From positions 1 through 64,000 of the forward strand of contig JBOFQB010000085.1 in assembly GCA_051660685.1 (NCBI GenBank): 64,000 nucleotides of DNA, read 5' to 3'. The notes under the pieces are model-generated. The model ran no database searches, was not told the origin of the DNA, and saw only the letters and a program-made list of their open reading frames with translations. Within the stretch, counting starts at the first letter, position 1; every line of letters begins with the position of its first letter. Source of the stretch: JAVBSX01 sp051660685 (lineage in GTDB: Bacteria; Planctomycetota; Planctomycetia; Pirellulales; Thermoguttaceae). Positions 17,483-26,416 of this stretch are shown piece after piece. The translations under genes were made by a program, and so were the position numbers.

Positions 17483-17917
17483 GCTGTTCCTTTTGTCGAA
17501 TAAAAGAACTCAAGGAAAGGTTCCAGAACGAAGGGGGATCACCGTTTGGACACGAATCATTCTCGTTAGACGAAACCACTAAAAAGTCAGGCCAATTGCA
17601 CACGGCACACCAACCCGCTATTTTTACGGGAGAACATTTTACAGTATAGCATCTTGCAATACAATCAGAGAGATAAAAAGACAATTGCTTAGCCCGGACG
17701 GATAATAGACTGCAAACGGTTAGCAATGGATTGTTTTCCGATTGGAACGCGGGCATCCTGCCCGCACATTTTTTCTGGATGCAGGCAAGATGCCCGCGTT
17801 CCGACACAATGTCCATTTTGTACCCGTTTGGGGTATACCAGCCGGAAAGAAGGTGCGCAGCACCGCATGGACCGTTTTGTCAACAGTTTAGGCAAATGAG
17901 GCAATTTGCGTCGATTT
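17483..17917. other. Intergenic region upstream of the hybrid-kinase operon
   Basis: 435 bases without a supported gene. The family D element copy 2 occupies 17708-17820. The part next to 17483 would hold the operon promoter on the minus strand; I cannot point to a convincing one. Confidence 0.55.
17708..17820 (-). repeat. MITE-like palindromic element, family D, copy 2
   Basis: The core is 17744-17802, GGAACGCGGGCATCC on one end and GATGCCCGCGTTCC on the other. Flanks match those of the 5876-5981 copy in inverted orientation. Confidence 0.8.
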
Positions 17918-20900
17918 TCATTTTCCGTTCTGAACGGTGAAACGAATCCCTTCTTCGGGAATGAACGACCGGTCATGGAATTTGCCCTGCACCTCTTTCA
18001 ACGCAACCAACTTGTCCGCAATCTCTCGCAGGTCTCCTCGGAGCATCCCTTCCGTGTTTTCCCCCGATTCTTCGGCTGCAAGATAGGCGTTGATTTTCAA
18101 CAGCACCTTTTGAACCCGTTCGGCATTGGTCGAAGAGAGCGACTCACGGTTCAAGCTCAAACGACCCTGAGCATTGAACTGGACGCTGAACGACTCCTGA
18201 ATGTTCATCGTCTGCCCAAAAAAGGCCCCAAGAGCAACCCCAATCTCCTCCGTCAGTCCGTTCATTTCACGGAGTGCTGCCTGATCGGCGTCCGGGGAAA
18301 GTATTTTATACGATCCTCCTGATTGACCAATGTGAATCTGGTGTGCATATTCCTGAACATCACCATGTTCATCATCATGCTGGTCCAAAATCGCTGCTCC
18401 CAATGCTCGGGCCTCACCACGAATCGAATCATTGAACAGGCTTGTCAAAAACTTTTTGGCCGCAATTTGCGCATCACGGTCACTCCCTTCTGCCAATTCA
18501 ACATCTTCAACCGAAAGATCACCGTTACTGCTGATTTTTAACGAAAAATTCGTTATCTGTTGGTCCAGCGACGTTTTGTTCTCCGTATAATACGCTTTCA
18601 ATGCCGCAAAAACACTCCCCTTGAGTTGGCGAACCCCCGCCCGACTATCGAATGTCGTTTCGGCTTCCTCGGAAACTTCGCCCCGTTTCATCGACAACAA
18701 CGTGCGGGTTGCGTCTGAGGAACCGACACTTTTTCCGCTCTGTTGCTCACTTTTTCGTTCCATGTACGCCTGAAGTTCTACTCTCAGTTCAGGGTTGGAC
18801 GCCAAAAGTGTGCCGAACGATTCCTCGTCGTTCACATTGCCTTGATCGTCCCGCGAAACAAAATTTTTGTACCCTGATTCGTGATCCTCCAGTCGAAGAC
18901 TCTCAAGGGCAACCCCTTTTTTCCCGAGATAATCCTTGAGAATCTGTGTGCGCGCTGCATCCAACTGTTGGGATGTCACATTCGGACTGTCTTGGCCCAA
19001 CTCCGTCGCAATGTCAATCCGGGCTTTTTGCGTTTTAATCTGCTCGACAAGCTGGGGATCACTGTTGATGATTCGGGCCAGTTCTTTTTTCTGCTTTGCA
19101 CTAATGTTCCCTTGAATAACAATCCTCCCCTTGCTGTCTTCCGCAAAGGTGATTTTCTTCGTCACATCCTCCATCCCCGCCTTTTTAAGAACCCCCTTAA
19201 GCGTTTTGTTCAATTTCCCCGATTCTTCAGAAATCTGCTGCTTGAGCGAATCCAGAAAAGCAACTTTTTCGGCAAAATTCCCTTTAAGCCCGAGTATTTT
19301 TCCGAGAGCGTCATAGGACAACGGCGTCTTCGAACCCGTTGTTCCCCCCGTTTTTGCGGCTGAATCGGACACGGCTTGCTGCGCGAGAGAATCACCCCCA
19401 TTGCCCTTAGAAGGAACAAAAGCACTCTCGGTTGGACCGGAAGAGAGACTGTCATTCGTCTTAGAAGTCGCTTTTTGTACCGTCTCTCCTTTTTCACGAA
19501 GAAGCTCAGTAATCGCTTTCCGGTCGAGTTGCTGGTATTCTGCAACCGAGAGCCGAAGTTGTTTTTGGCCGTCTCCCGATTCAATAATCAATTGATCCTC
19601 AGCAAGCCGCTTCCCCGCATTGTCCACAACCTTGAGCGTGTATTCATAGTCCTTCTTGGCGATGTCATCCCAGCTTTTACCGGTCGTGAAGTTGTAGCTT
19701 TTTTGCATGAGCTGAACAAGGCCGCGATCCGCAGAAATCAAATCGCTCAATTGTTGCAACGGCGATGCTAATTGTTCCGATTGAAACTGATTTCCGAAAC
19801 GTGCAACGACTTCTGAAACGATCCCCTTTACGGCATTTTCCTGTGAACCGTTTCCGGCGATGTATTGCAAGTCTCTTGCATTGAGTTCCAGCCCGTTTTT
19901 ATCAATCAACTGTTGAACGCTTTCAAGGAATGATTTCCGTTCATCCAACGAGAGACCGTACAACCCTACACTGTCCAACGATACGGCTTCTGCCCCGGAA
20001 GAAGAGGGATTCATCCGTTTTTGAACCTCTTCCCAACTCATATTTTCGTAATCGAGCACTCTTCCGTCAGAAAAAGTGAAAGTCCCCCGAAGTCGTACAG
20101 CATCTGCCGCAAGAGGGAGAGAACCCGGGGATTCTTTCGCCCTCATCGGAAGAAGATTGGTGTAACCATAGTCATCGACCATACTTTGTCCTGAGACCAT
20201 TTTTGCCGCAACACTCTTGAACAGATCGTGCCCTTGAAGTGCTTCTGCGCCCTGCTGGAGCTGAAATCGTGAGGTAACATCATTGTTCCAAGTGTCCCAT
20301 TCTTGTTGGACGATTTCTCTTTGTGCGGCTCTTGCATCACGCACGTTCTGCCTTTCCAACGTGAGCAAATCCGATTCATTTTGCATCTGTTTCAACTGAA
20401 ACGGGGTCGGACGCGAGGTTCCCAATGCGCTCATGTCGACCAAGCGAGCGTCGGTGAACGGGTTGAATGTGGGATCATCTGATGTCATTTCAGAAATGTA
20501 GAGCCATTCAGCATTGCCAAAAATTTGGGCCGACTCCTCCCGAGTCAAACTCCAAGTGTACGTTTCTTTTGCCGTGTCCGTTTGCTCGGCAGAACCCGAC
20601 TGGGAGAGGGTCTTTGCTGCGAGATTCTGTTGTGCAAGAAAATCGGTTACATCGATCCACTTGCCGTTAGAAAACACGGCAGCAGGATGTTTGGTGTCAA
20701 TTTGATCCAGTGTAACAAACCCAGTTGGAGCGTCAGTTGGCGCGTTATCAGCAACCATTGTCAACGCAAAATAGCCTTGCTGAATGGTGCCGGTTTTGTA
20801 ATCCATCCGCCCGCCTGAAGTCGGCATGTAACGGGTATAGACATCCAGTATTTTCCCTTCTGTTCCGGGCATGTAGGCATCATCGGAAAGTTTGGGGACC

Positions 20901-21016
20901 GCTTGCGGATTGAGGAGAGAAATGTCACCCTTGGGTCCTTTGTTGACGAAGGAATTGCCGGAATTGTTCGAGTTCACGGCATAGAAAGACGGCATAGGTG
21001 ATGAAACGGTTGACAT
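17918..21016 (-). CDS. Giant modular protein of unknown function, 1032 residues
   Basis: No named family is recognised and no signal peptide or membrane helix is seen. It starts M-S-T-V-S-S, like the protein at 726-1478. Residues about 350-520 match the truncated protein at 3-557. The C-terminal half contains at least three loosely repeated modules of one pattern: a beta segment F-x-I/F-x-D/N-x-x-G-x-L/I-x-I, then a charged helix ending near a second leucine-rich helix. Examples are K-I-T-F-A-E-D-S-K-G-R-I-V-I, F-S-L-K-I-S-S-N-G-D-L-S-V and F-S-V-Q-F-N-A-Q-G-R-L-S-L. Linkers at about 525-575 and 750-770 are S/G/T/Q-rich. The lack of cysteine and the S/T/G/N/Q-rich composition would suit an exported or surface-assembled protein, for example a substrate of a non-Sec system, but this is speculation. 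It stands alone downstream of the signalling island. Confidence 0.85.
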   Translation of the reverse strand: MSTVSSPMPSFYAVNSNNSGNSFVNKGPKGDISLLNPQAVPKLSDDAYMPGTEGKILDVYTRYMPTSGGRMDYKTGTIQQGYFALTMVADNAPTDAPTGFVTLDQIDTKHPAAVFSNGKWIDVTDFLAQQNLAAKTLSQSGSAEQTDTAKETYTWSLTREESAQIFGNAEWLYISEMTSDDPTFNPFTDARLVDMSALGTSRPTPFQLKQMQNESDLLTLERQNVRDARAAQREIVQQEWDTWNNDVTSRFQLQQGAEALQGHDLFKSVAAKMVSGQSMVDDYGYTNLLPMRAKESPGSLPLAADAVRLRGTFTFSDGRVLDYENMSWEEVQKRMNPSSSGAEAVSLDSVGLYGLSLDERKSFLESVQQLIDKNGLELNARDLQYIAGNGSQENAVKGIVSEVVARFGNQFQSEQLASPLQQLSDLISADRGLVQLMQKSYNFTTGKSWDDIAKKDYEYTLKVVDNAGKRLAEDQLIIESGDGQKQLRLSVAEYQQLDRKAITELLREKGETVQKATSKTNDSLSSGPTESAFVPSKGNGGDSLAQQAVSDSAAKTGGTTGSKTPLSYDALGKILGLKGNFAEKVAFLDSLKQQISEESGKLNKTLKGVLKKAGMEDVTKKITFAEDSKGRIVIQGNISAKQKKELARIINSDPQLVEQIKTQKARIDIATELGQDSPNVTSQQLDAARTQILKDYLGKKGVALESLRLEDHESGYKNFVSRDDQGNVNDEESFGTLLASNPELRVELQAYMERKSEQQSGKSVGSSDATRTLLSMKRGEVSEEAETTFDSRAGVRQLKGSVFAALKAYYTENKTSLDQQITNFSLKISSNGDLSVEDVELAEGSDRDAQIAAKKFLTSLFNDSIRGEARALGAAILDQHDDEHGDVQEYAHQIHIGQSGGSYKILSPDADQAALREMNGLTEEIGVALGAFFGQTMNIQESFSVQFNAQGRLSLNRESLSSTNAERVQKVLLKINAYLAAEESGENTEGMLRGDLREIADKLVALKEVQGKFHDRSFIPEEGIRFTVQNGK

Positions 21017-21223
21017 GTCGGCACTTTTTGGTTGGGTTTAGGATTTTGGACTCAACGGGCAAGAAACAGAACAAAGCACATCTTTACCGTAATATATCGT
21101 CTAAAACGCCCTTTTTTTTTGACGAACCTGCCAAAAACCGCCAAAAAAACCGTTATTTTTTTCAAAATAGGCCAACAATAACGATTATGCGGGCAATGAC
21201 GTTTGTTCACCCAATCACGTCAA

Positions 21224-21363
21224 CCCCGATGATTGTTGTCGATTCGCTGACAAGCGCGAAACTGCGGATTGTCCCGCCCCTTCAGGGCGAAGATTTCATT
21301 TTCCACCCTGAAAATGAGGGATTTCAATTATGTTTTGTAAAAATATCCGTGAACGGTTACAAG
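21224..21363 (+). repeat. Low-confidence repeat, family F, copy 1
   Basis: It contains a CGCCCCTTCAGGGCG hairpin and ends with the 12-mer GTGAACGGTTAC (21349-21360). A similar arrangement (hairpin, then the same 12-mer) is at 62850-62940. Confidence 0.4.
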
Positions 21364-21400
21364 GACCGCGTCTCTTAGCTGCATAGCAGCGACCTTTTTG

Positions 21401-21437
21401 TAGCCCGGGGTGAAGCGCAGCGAAACCCCGGGTTAGG
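21401..21437 (-). repeat. Palindromic repeat, family C, copy 2
   Basis: TAGCCCGGGG...CCCCGGGTTA hairpin, inverted relative to the copy after ftsY. The loop reads TGAAGCGCAGCGAAA. Confidence 0.8.
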
Positions 21438-21549
21438 TGCAGCACAAAAAAGGAGCTGCGTAGCTGCGACATCACAAAAAACACTCGCAAATAGGTTGCC
21501 AATTGGTTCTTGTATCGCTCCGATGGAGCTTGTTTTGTCGGGGGGACGC

Positions 21550-21594
21550 TTAACCCGGGGTTGCGGTCGCGTTGCTCCCTTCACCCCGGGCTAC
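21550..21594 (+). repeat. Palindromic repeat, family C, copy 3
   Basis: AACCCGGGGT...ACCCCGGGCTAC-type hairpin with a longer, altered loop (TGCGGTCGCGTTGCTCCCTT). Confidence 0.75.
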
Positions 21595-21792
21595 AATAGT
21601 GTCGTCCCGACGGGACTAGAAAGGGAGGACTTAACATTTCAAAAAGAACTGACATGAGCATTTCAATACTTGGTATACACCGTCACGCTTTTTGGGCATC
21701 TAACACACACGGACAATGTGGTGTTGTCCATGTACAGTCATTTTGGAAACGCGCTCAACATGAGGTCACAACGACGCTGCGACTGACACACG

Positions 21793-22830
21793 TTATACGC
21801 TTGTAAAACCGCGAAAAAGTGGGAATCCAAGCGGGCCCTTGCGGATCGTTATTTCGCCCGCTCCTTCTTCCTGCAACAACGCATTTTGATAGGCCCCAAA
21901 CAAAGCGTCCGTTGAATCGGCAGAATGGACGAGCAGTGCTTCAAGCGACATCGGGGGTTTGGGAGCACCCCAATCGGGAAACCGTTGATGTGAGAGAACA
22001 ATGTGTTCGAGATGTATCCGAGTCGGTTCATCCAGTTCAACTTCCTTCGCATAATCACGAACCAAATCACGCCCCAAAACAGAATGTCCAAGCAGTTCCC
22101 CCTCAACTGTATGCGTCGAAACAACGGATTCACACGTCATTTCGCGTATTTTACCCAAATCGTGCAAGATAGCTCCTGCAACAACCAATTGTTTGGAAAA
22201 CGCAACCGAAGAGGGCGAATAAGGCATTGCGTTTTTAGAATACGTCATTGTGTAGTAATCGGCAAGGAAAACCGCTATTTTCAGAACGGTAAGCGTGTGT
22301 TCAAGCAAACCGCCAATCACCGTATGATGATGATGCCGCGATGCAGCCCGTTCAAGTAACGCATCTCGATTGTCTTTGAAAATGCGAGTAATCAGACTCA
22401 GGAGTTTTCCTTTCCCCAAATGCGTTTTGGCAATTGCCAGAATTTCCTCATACATCGATTCCGGCAAAAAAGGTGAGGTTGGACGACAAGCATTGGGGTC
22501 GAAACCGTCGATTTTGTCCAACTCCGTCACTTCGCGCAATCGTCGAACCTCCAATTGTTGACCAAATGCTTTTGTGGACCGCAAAACGACCCTGATTTTG
22601 TAGAAGTGACCCGTTGTCCACTCTTTTTGACAGTCCAGAAAATGCGGGGAATCGGACCAGATCGGGACCGTCGGCACTTCCCGGATCGAATCACGAAACA
22701 CAACCTTGTAATACTGTTTTCCGTCTTTCGTATGTTGCAATTCTTTCTTGACGAGGAGAACAAAAGCGTCGGATTCAACGCCCGATTCCAGTTCGGCAAG
22801 AGAAAGAATGGGGACATTGGATTTGAGCAT
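21793..22830 (-). CDS. YhaM-like 3'-5' exoribonuclease (OB fold plus HD domain)
   Basis: A 345-residue protein of the YhaM/Cbf1 type, which in Firmicutes trims RNA from the 3' end. The N-terminal part (1-110) is an OB-like beta domain. The C-terminal HD domain shows H-H-H-H-T-V-I-G-G-L-L-E-H-T, then A-G-A-I-L-H-D-L-G-K-I with the metal-binding H-D pair at 223-224, and G-H-S-V-L-G, then H-I-V-L-S-H-Q. The longer reading to 22944 overlaps the upstream gene by 100 bases, so the ATG at 22830, 13 bases after that gene's stop, is preferred; the product then starts just before the OB fold, as in YhaM. It is probably co-transcribed with the glucuronoyl esterase gene. Confidence 0.88.
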   Translation of the reverse strand: MLKSNVPILSLAELESGVESDAFVLLVKKELQHTKDGKQYYKVVFRDSIREVPTVPIWSDSPHFLDCQKEWTTGHFYKIRVVLRSTKAFGQQLEVRRLREVTELDKIDGFDPNACRPTSPFLPESMYEEILAIAKTHLGKGKLLSLITRIFKDNRDALLERAASRHHHHTVIGGLLEHTLTVLKIAVFLADYYTMTYSKNAMPYSPSSVAFSKQLVVAGAILHDLGKIREMTCESVVSTHTVEGELLGHSVLGRDLVRDYAKEVELDEPTRIHLEHIVLSHQRFPDWGAPKPPMSLEALLVHSADSTDALFGAYQNALLQEEGAGEITIRKGPLGFPLFRGFTSV

Positions 22831-22843
22831 GTCGATAAGGGGG

Positions 22844-24175
22844 CTACTTAATGGTTTCGTCGGCAAATCGGATGTACTGTTCCCAATCATATTTTGCCAC
22901 ATCATGTCCGCCCCGACGTACATGATACCGAATTGTTTTTCCAACCGGTTGATTGACTCCGGGCATCTCCTTGCAATCGCCCATTCCCGCTGTTCCGAGG
23001 AGCAGGTAAACCGGATTGGCGTTCATGCAGGAAAGAAATTCTCCTCGCGGATCCGCCCAAGTGTCCCGTTGAGCACTTGCAACATAAACCGGTCTGGGAG
23101 CAATCAACGCAATCAGTTCATGCTGGTCAACCGGCATGTTGTTGATTTGACAATTGAACTGTTTGCAATTGGCATTTAACCAATGTGGGAAAACGATGTT
23201 CATTTTCTGGATTGTTTCGCCAAATTCCCGACGAGAAAGGGCTGCACCTCCACAACCGGAATTATTGGAGATAACGGCTGCAAATCGGGGGTCGCTTGCG
23301 CCGGTCCAAAGTGCCGTTTTCCCCAATCGGGAATGTCCCATAACAATCACTTTGGAGGGGTCAACGCCGAAATGACCCGATTGTTCCTGAACCGCTTCAT
23401 AAAACTGTCCCAAACCCCAAGCCCAAGTTGCGATTGCGCCCCAAGAATCCCCGGACGATTCCGAGATGGTGTCGGAATCAAACAATCCCTGAACACCAAG
23501 CGAACGTCCGGACGGAAAATCGGGAACGACTTCACAATAATAAGCGGTTATTAAAGCATAACCGGCTTCTAAAATTTGATCGAGCGACCAACGGGATTGG
23601 GCTTTTCCTCGCTCACTTTCAAGAGCGGGAACCAATTGCGGCCCTTCTTTTGACTTATTCCAGATGTGGGGCAGAAGAATGCCCGGATCGGGGTTGATTG
23701 TGTGATTTCCGTCAAAATTGTAAGCGAGAAAAGCGGGAACATTTCCGTTGACGTGATTCGGCACATACAGGAGCAGATTGACGCTTGGTCCCTGACGGTC
23801 CCCGTTCTCCCCCCGACTCCAAGAAACCTTGAGTTGGGTTCGCGTTGCTCTTCCGTCGAGAGCATTGGGATCGGTTTCTAGGACTTCAACAGTCCGAGTA
23901 AAATCTGGTTCGGAACCGGCTGCAACGGGGACCCGACCGTACATGTTCTCGCGGAACAGTTCGAGGATTTCAGGACGCCGAATGTCGGACCAGATTTGGG
24001 GGGAATCGACGACCGAGCCGGAGATGGTTTTGAGCGGGTCGGGCAAAACAAATTCAGGAACTTTGGATTCGTCGATATTGGCAGGAGGAACGTCTTGCGC
24101 GAACAGAAACGGCTCATTCGGGTCCAAAACGCTCATCAAAACAGCTCCGATCAAAAGGTAAAGGTAGTATTTCAT
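22844..24175 (-). CDS. Secreted glucuronoyl esterase, carbohydrate esterase family 15
   Basis: Cleaves the ester between lignin alcohols and 4-O-methyl-glucuronic acid on xylan. The alpha/beta-hydrolase nucleophile is Ser in V-M-G-H-S-R-L-G-K-T-A-L-W (Ser287 in the numbering that starts at the TTG at 24190), matching the G-x-S-R-x-G-K signature of CE15. The catalytic His is H429 in R-R-G-G-H-D-V-A-K-Y-D-W. Six cysteines in the second half could form disulfides. The ATG at 24175 is preferred because it leaves a normal signal peptide (K-Y-Y, hydrophobic core, cleavage near F-A-Q). The next gene in the operon is the YhaM-like RNase, which has no obvious functional link. The family is clear; the substrate is inferred from the family. 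Confidence 0.9.
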   Translation of the reverse strand: MKYYLYLLIGAVLMSVLDPNEPFLFAQDVPPANIDESKVPEFVLPDPLKTISGSVVDSPQIWSDIRRPEILELFRENMYGRVPVAAGSEPDFTRTVEVLETDPNALDGRATRTQLKVSWSRGENGDRQGPSVNLLLYVPNHVNGNVPAFLAYNFDGNHTINPDPGILLPHIWNKSKEGPQLVPALESERGKAQSRWSLDQILEAGYALITAYYCEVVPDFPSGRSLGVQGLFDSDTISESSGDSWGAIATWAWGLGQFYEAVQEQSGHFGVDPSKVIVMGHSRLGKTALWTGASDPRFAAVISNNSGCGGAALSRREFGETIQKMNIVFPHWLNANCKQFNCQINNMPVDQHELIALIAPRPVYVASAQRDTWADPRGEFLSCMNANPVYLLLGTAGMGDCKEMPGVNQPVGKTIRYHVRRGGHDVAKYDWEQYIRFADETIK

Positions 24176-24242
24176 GTCAATCAACGGCAATTGCCCGAAT
24201 AAAAAGTGTGGTGTTTGAAACGGATTATTTATACGCAGGTCA

Positions 24243-25202
24243 TTACTTTAAGGAACGAAAAGCGTTGGAACAGGCCTTGTAATTTTCAGGCGACATGCCC
24301 ATACAACCGTATTCTTCAACGTAACCAATAAAACCGCCCAACTCTGTCCCAAGAAGTTCATACATCCGTTGCGCTTCTTCATGTATCTCTTGGACGGTCC
24401 CCGAAACGGAAACGGTTTGATAACTGATCGGCATAAGAAAACACTGTTGACCGCGCAATGCTGCGCCAACCTCCTTCAAATCAACAACATTGGGTTGGGC
24501 AATGTTCAACACGTCAACTCCAATGTCGTGAAAATCGCTGATGATACTGCCAAAATCACCACAACAATGATACCAGATGTCCAGACCTCGCTGATGTGCA
24601 TATTCAAATTGGTCCTTGTATCTCGGCTTAAAAAGTGTCCGCCAAAGTTGTGGTGAAATCATCAGACTATCTTGCGTTCCCCAATCATCGACAAAATGAA
24701 TTCCGTCAAAACCAGCATCCGCAACTAAACCAATCTGCTCCTTCTCAAACTCAAGAATCATGTCCATAAGAATTGCAAACTGATCGGGTTCCAGTACAAA
24801 GTCCATCATGCTGTTTTCAAATCCGCGAAGAAGGGTGTAAACCGTAAAACCGCTCAGTGTTAATGAGGCAAGACGGTATCGATCTTCAGCTTCTTTCAGG
24901 AATTGCGGCAATCGGGCCAAACGACGGTCCGCGTCCAATCGAGGAGGAACAAATGTTGTGAAAGAATGCCAGCTCGGAATACAGGCCGAAATCGGGTGTC
25001 CCATTGTTCCATCATTCATCGATTCCAGATGATAACCCCATTCATTATCTTCCGTTCCTTCCTTGTTCAACGCCAATTCATAACGAAGGACATCCCCTTC
25101 CAATTGGTCGCAATTAACAAACCAAAGAGGGATGCGGGGCGGGGTTTCAAATCGGATTGCACGTCGCACAATTTCCCGACGTGAGAGAGCGGATTCCGGC
25201 AT
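24243..25202 (-). CDS. Uroporphyrinogen decarboxylase (URO-D) superfamily protein
   Basis: A 319-residue TIM-barrel protein of the URO-D/corrinoid methyltransferase superfamily. Seen: an N-terminal R-E-I-V-R-R-A-I-R-F-E-T-P-P-R-I-P, typical for this group, then F-D-G-I-H-F-V-D-D-W-G-T-Q in the barrel centre, W-Y-H-C-C-G-D-F, and a V-D-V-L-N-I-A-Q-P strand. The H-C-C-G motif resembles the H-x-C-G metal site of methyltransferase members rather than true HemE, and the protein is shorter than HemE. A methyl transfer or demethylation role is possible; no corrinoid protein is adjacent. It sits upstream of the CE15 gene on the same strand with a 67-base gap. Confidence 0.88.
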   Translation of the reverse strand: MPESALSRREIVRRAIRFETPPRIPLWFVNCDQLEGDVLRYELALNKEGTEDNEWGYHLESMNDGTMGHPISACIPSWHSFTTFVPPRLDADRRLARLPQFLKEAEDRYRLASLTLSGFTVYTLLRGFENSMMDFVLEPDQFAILMDMILEFEKEQIGLVADAGFDGIHFVDDWGTQDSLMISPQLWRTLFKPRYKDQFEYAHQRGLDIWYHCCGDFGSIISDFHDIGVDVLNIAQPNVVDLKEVGAALRGQQCFLMPISYQTVSVSGTVQEIHEEAQRMYELLGTELGGFIGYVEEYGCMGMSPENYKACSNAFRSLK

Positions 25203-25247
25203 AAAGGGGCCCTTTGAAATTCGTCAAGTTCCGTCGTTGTATTATTT

Positions 25248-25312
25248 TTCGCGCTCTTTGTGTCTTTTGTGGTCAAAAACAACCACAAAAGACACGAACA
25301 ACACGAAATATC
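25248..25312. repeat. Hairpin repeat, family E (protein-neutral GTCTTTTGTGGT type)
   Basis: A perfect 12-bp stem GTCTTTTGTGGT/ACCACAAAAGAC encloses seven bases and is followed by ACACGAAAT. It lies between the URO-D start and the end of the PilO-like gene. A degenerate relative is at 59095-59152. Confidence 0.7.
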
Positions 25313-25373
25313 CGTTCGTGTTTGCGTAAAACATCACTTTACAGACAACCGCAAATGACGTTTGGGCAAGATT

Positions 25374-26354
25374 CTACTCTAAAGGTTGTTCAAAATTGCG
25401 ACCAACCTTATACATCATTTCCGCAGTACCGATTTCCCCCGTTTCCTCATCAGGAACGGCAACCTCAATCGTCAAAAAGTCAAAGTCAATGGACTTGACG
25501 ACACAATCAATTCCTCCAAGAAGGAAATGGTCCCCGACGAACAATTTCTGTCGTTCGCCCGTTAATCGACGTTCAATCCAAACCTGATATTCTCCGTCCA
25601 CTTCAACAATTGCACTAATATAGGTCAAAAACGCTTCTGTGTAAGCATCTAATCCGGGTGCTGACTCTTGAGCAGGAGGAGGGGGAACAGGAGGAGCATA
25701 AGGGGCAAAAAACGACCGTTTGTCTACAGACTGGACCTGTTCTTTTAAGGTTTCAACCCAATTTGGTGTCGGATTGACCGACATGGAAATCGTTTTCGTC
25801 GGTTTCGCCGTATCCAAAGCAATTGATTCCACAACCATTGTCGCTTCCAATTGACCTGTCTGCGCGACTGTTTTAAGGGCAATGCTCTTGATCAAGTGCA
25901 GATGATTGACCTCGTAAAATTCCCGCAAAAAGTTCGTCACCTGTTGTAAGGTTGCACGACCTTCTAGTTTGAATGAATAATTCCGAAAACCTGTATTCTT
26001 ATCCACTTTGGAAACACTTGCGACTCCCGCTTTTGCATTCTGAAAACCTGATTTTACGGCCTGATCGAACAACCATTTCTGGTATTGACTCTGAGCAATT
26101 TCCCCTGTTGGGGGTAAGGAACGAGATGCAAAGTCTTTGAGTTTTTCTTCAATTGCAACACCTCGCCGGACTTTACGTTCGAGTTCGTTGACATTCTCAC
26201 GCAAAACAATGCGACGTTTTAACAAGTTATTTGCGCCCCCTCCAAAGAAACCGGACAGGAAATAGAGAAGTATCAGAAGAACAAGAACTCCGGCGACAAT
26301 CAGGAGCAATTGTTCCCGTTTTTTCGAGGAATTCGGTGTTGTAATCGTGCTCAT
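25374..26354 (-). CDS. PilO/GspM-like plus PilP-like assembly-platform protein
   Basis: A 326-residue inner-membrane protein. A short cytoplasmic start is followed by one membrane helix (about 17-38) and a coiled coil (45-75), as in PilO/GspM; residues 90-190 give the ferredoxin-like periplasmic domain. A proline-rich linker (P-P-V-P-P-P-P, near 225-235) leads into a C-terminal beta domain 245-320 with G-E-R-Q-K-L-F-V-G-D and I-D-C-V-V-K-S, like the small beta domain of PilP. So one gene may combine PilO and PilP functions. It lies 62 bases downstream of the PilM-PilN-like gene, forming a two-gene operon. The assignment rests on architecture and neighbour, not on strong motifs. Confidence 0.7.
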   Translation of the reverse strand: MSTITTPNSSKKREQLLLIVAGVLVLLILLYFLSGFFGGGANNLLKRRIVLRENVNELERKVRRGVAIEEKLKDFASRSLPPTGEIAQSQYQKWLFDQAVKSGFQNAKAGVASVSKVDKNTGFRNYSFKLEGRATLQQVTNFLREFYEVNHLHLIKSIALKTVAQTGQLEATMVVESIALDTAKPTKTISMSVNPTPNWVETLKEQVQSVDKRSFFAPYAPPVPPPPAQESAPGLDAYTEAFLTYISAIVEVDGEYQVWIERRLTGERQKLFVGDHFLLGGIDCVVKSIDFDFLTIEVAVPDEETGEIGTAEMMYKVGRNFEQPLE

Positions 26355-26416
26355 TGAATCTGTATGGTGTAGACGTTAGGCATTATTCTGTTGAAAAAAG
26401 GAAGAGAATGTCAATA

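Larger units (their letters stand above)
21017..21792. other. 776-base intergenic repeat nest
   Basis: No gene is supported. From left to right it holds the upstream region of the giant protein, a family F segment (21224-21363) ending in GTGAACGGTTAC, a family B hairpin (21377-21394), a family C hairpin (21401-21437), two more family B-like hairpins (21454-21470 and 21514-21530), a second family C hairpin (21550-21594) and a short GTCCCGACGGGAC hairpin at 21602-21614. The last 170 bases have no recognised content. Confidence 0.7.

Noticed and set aside
20998..21378. Open frame of 126 codons upstream of the giant protein
   Set aside because: It overlaps that gene's start on the opposite strand and reads through the repeat nest; composition is not protein-like.
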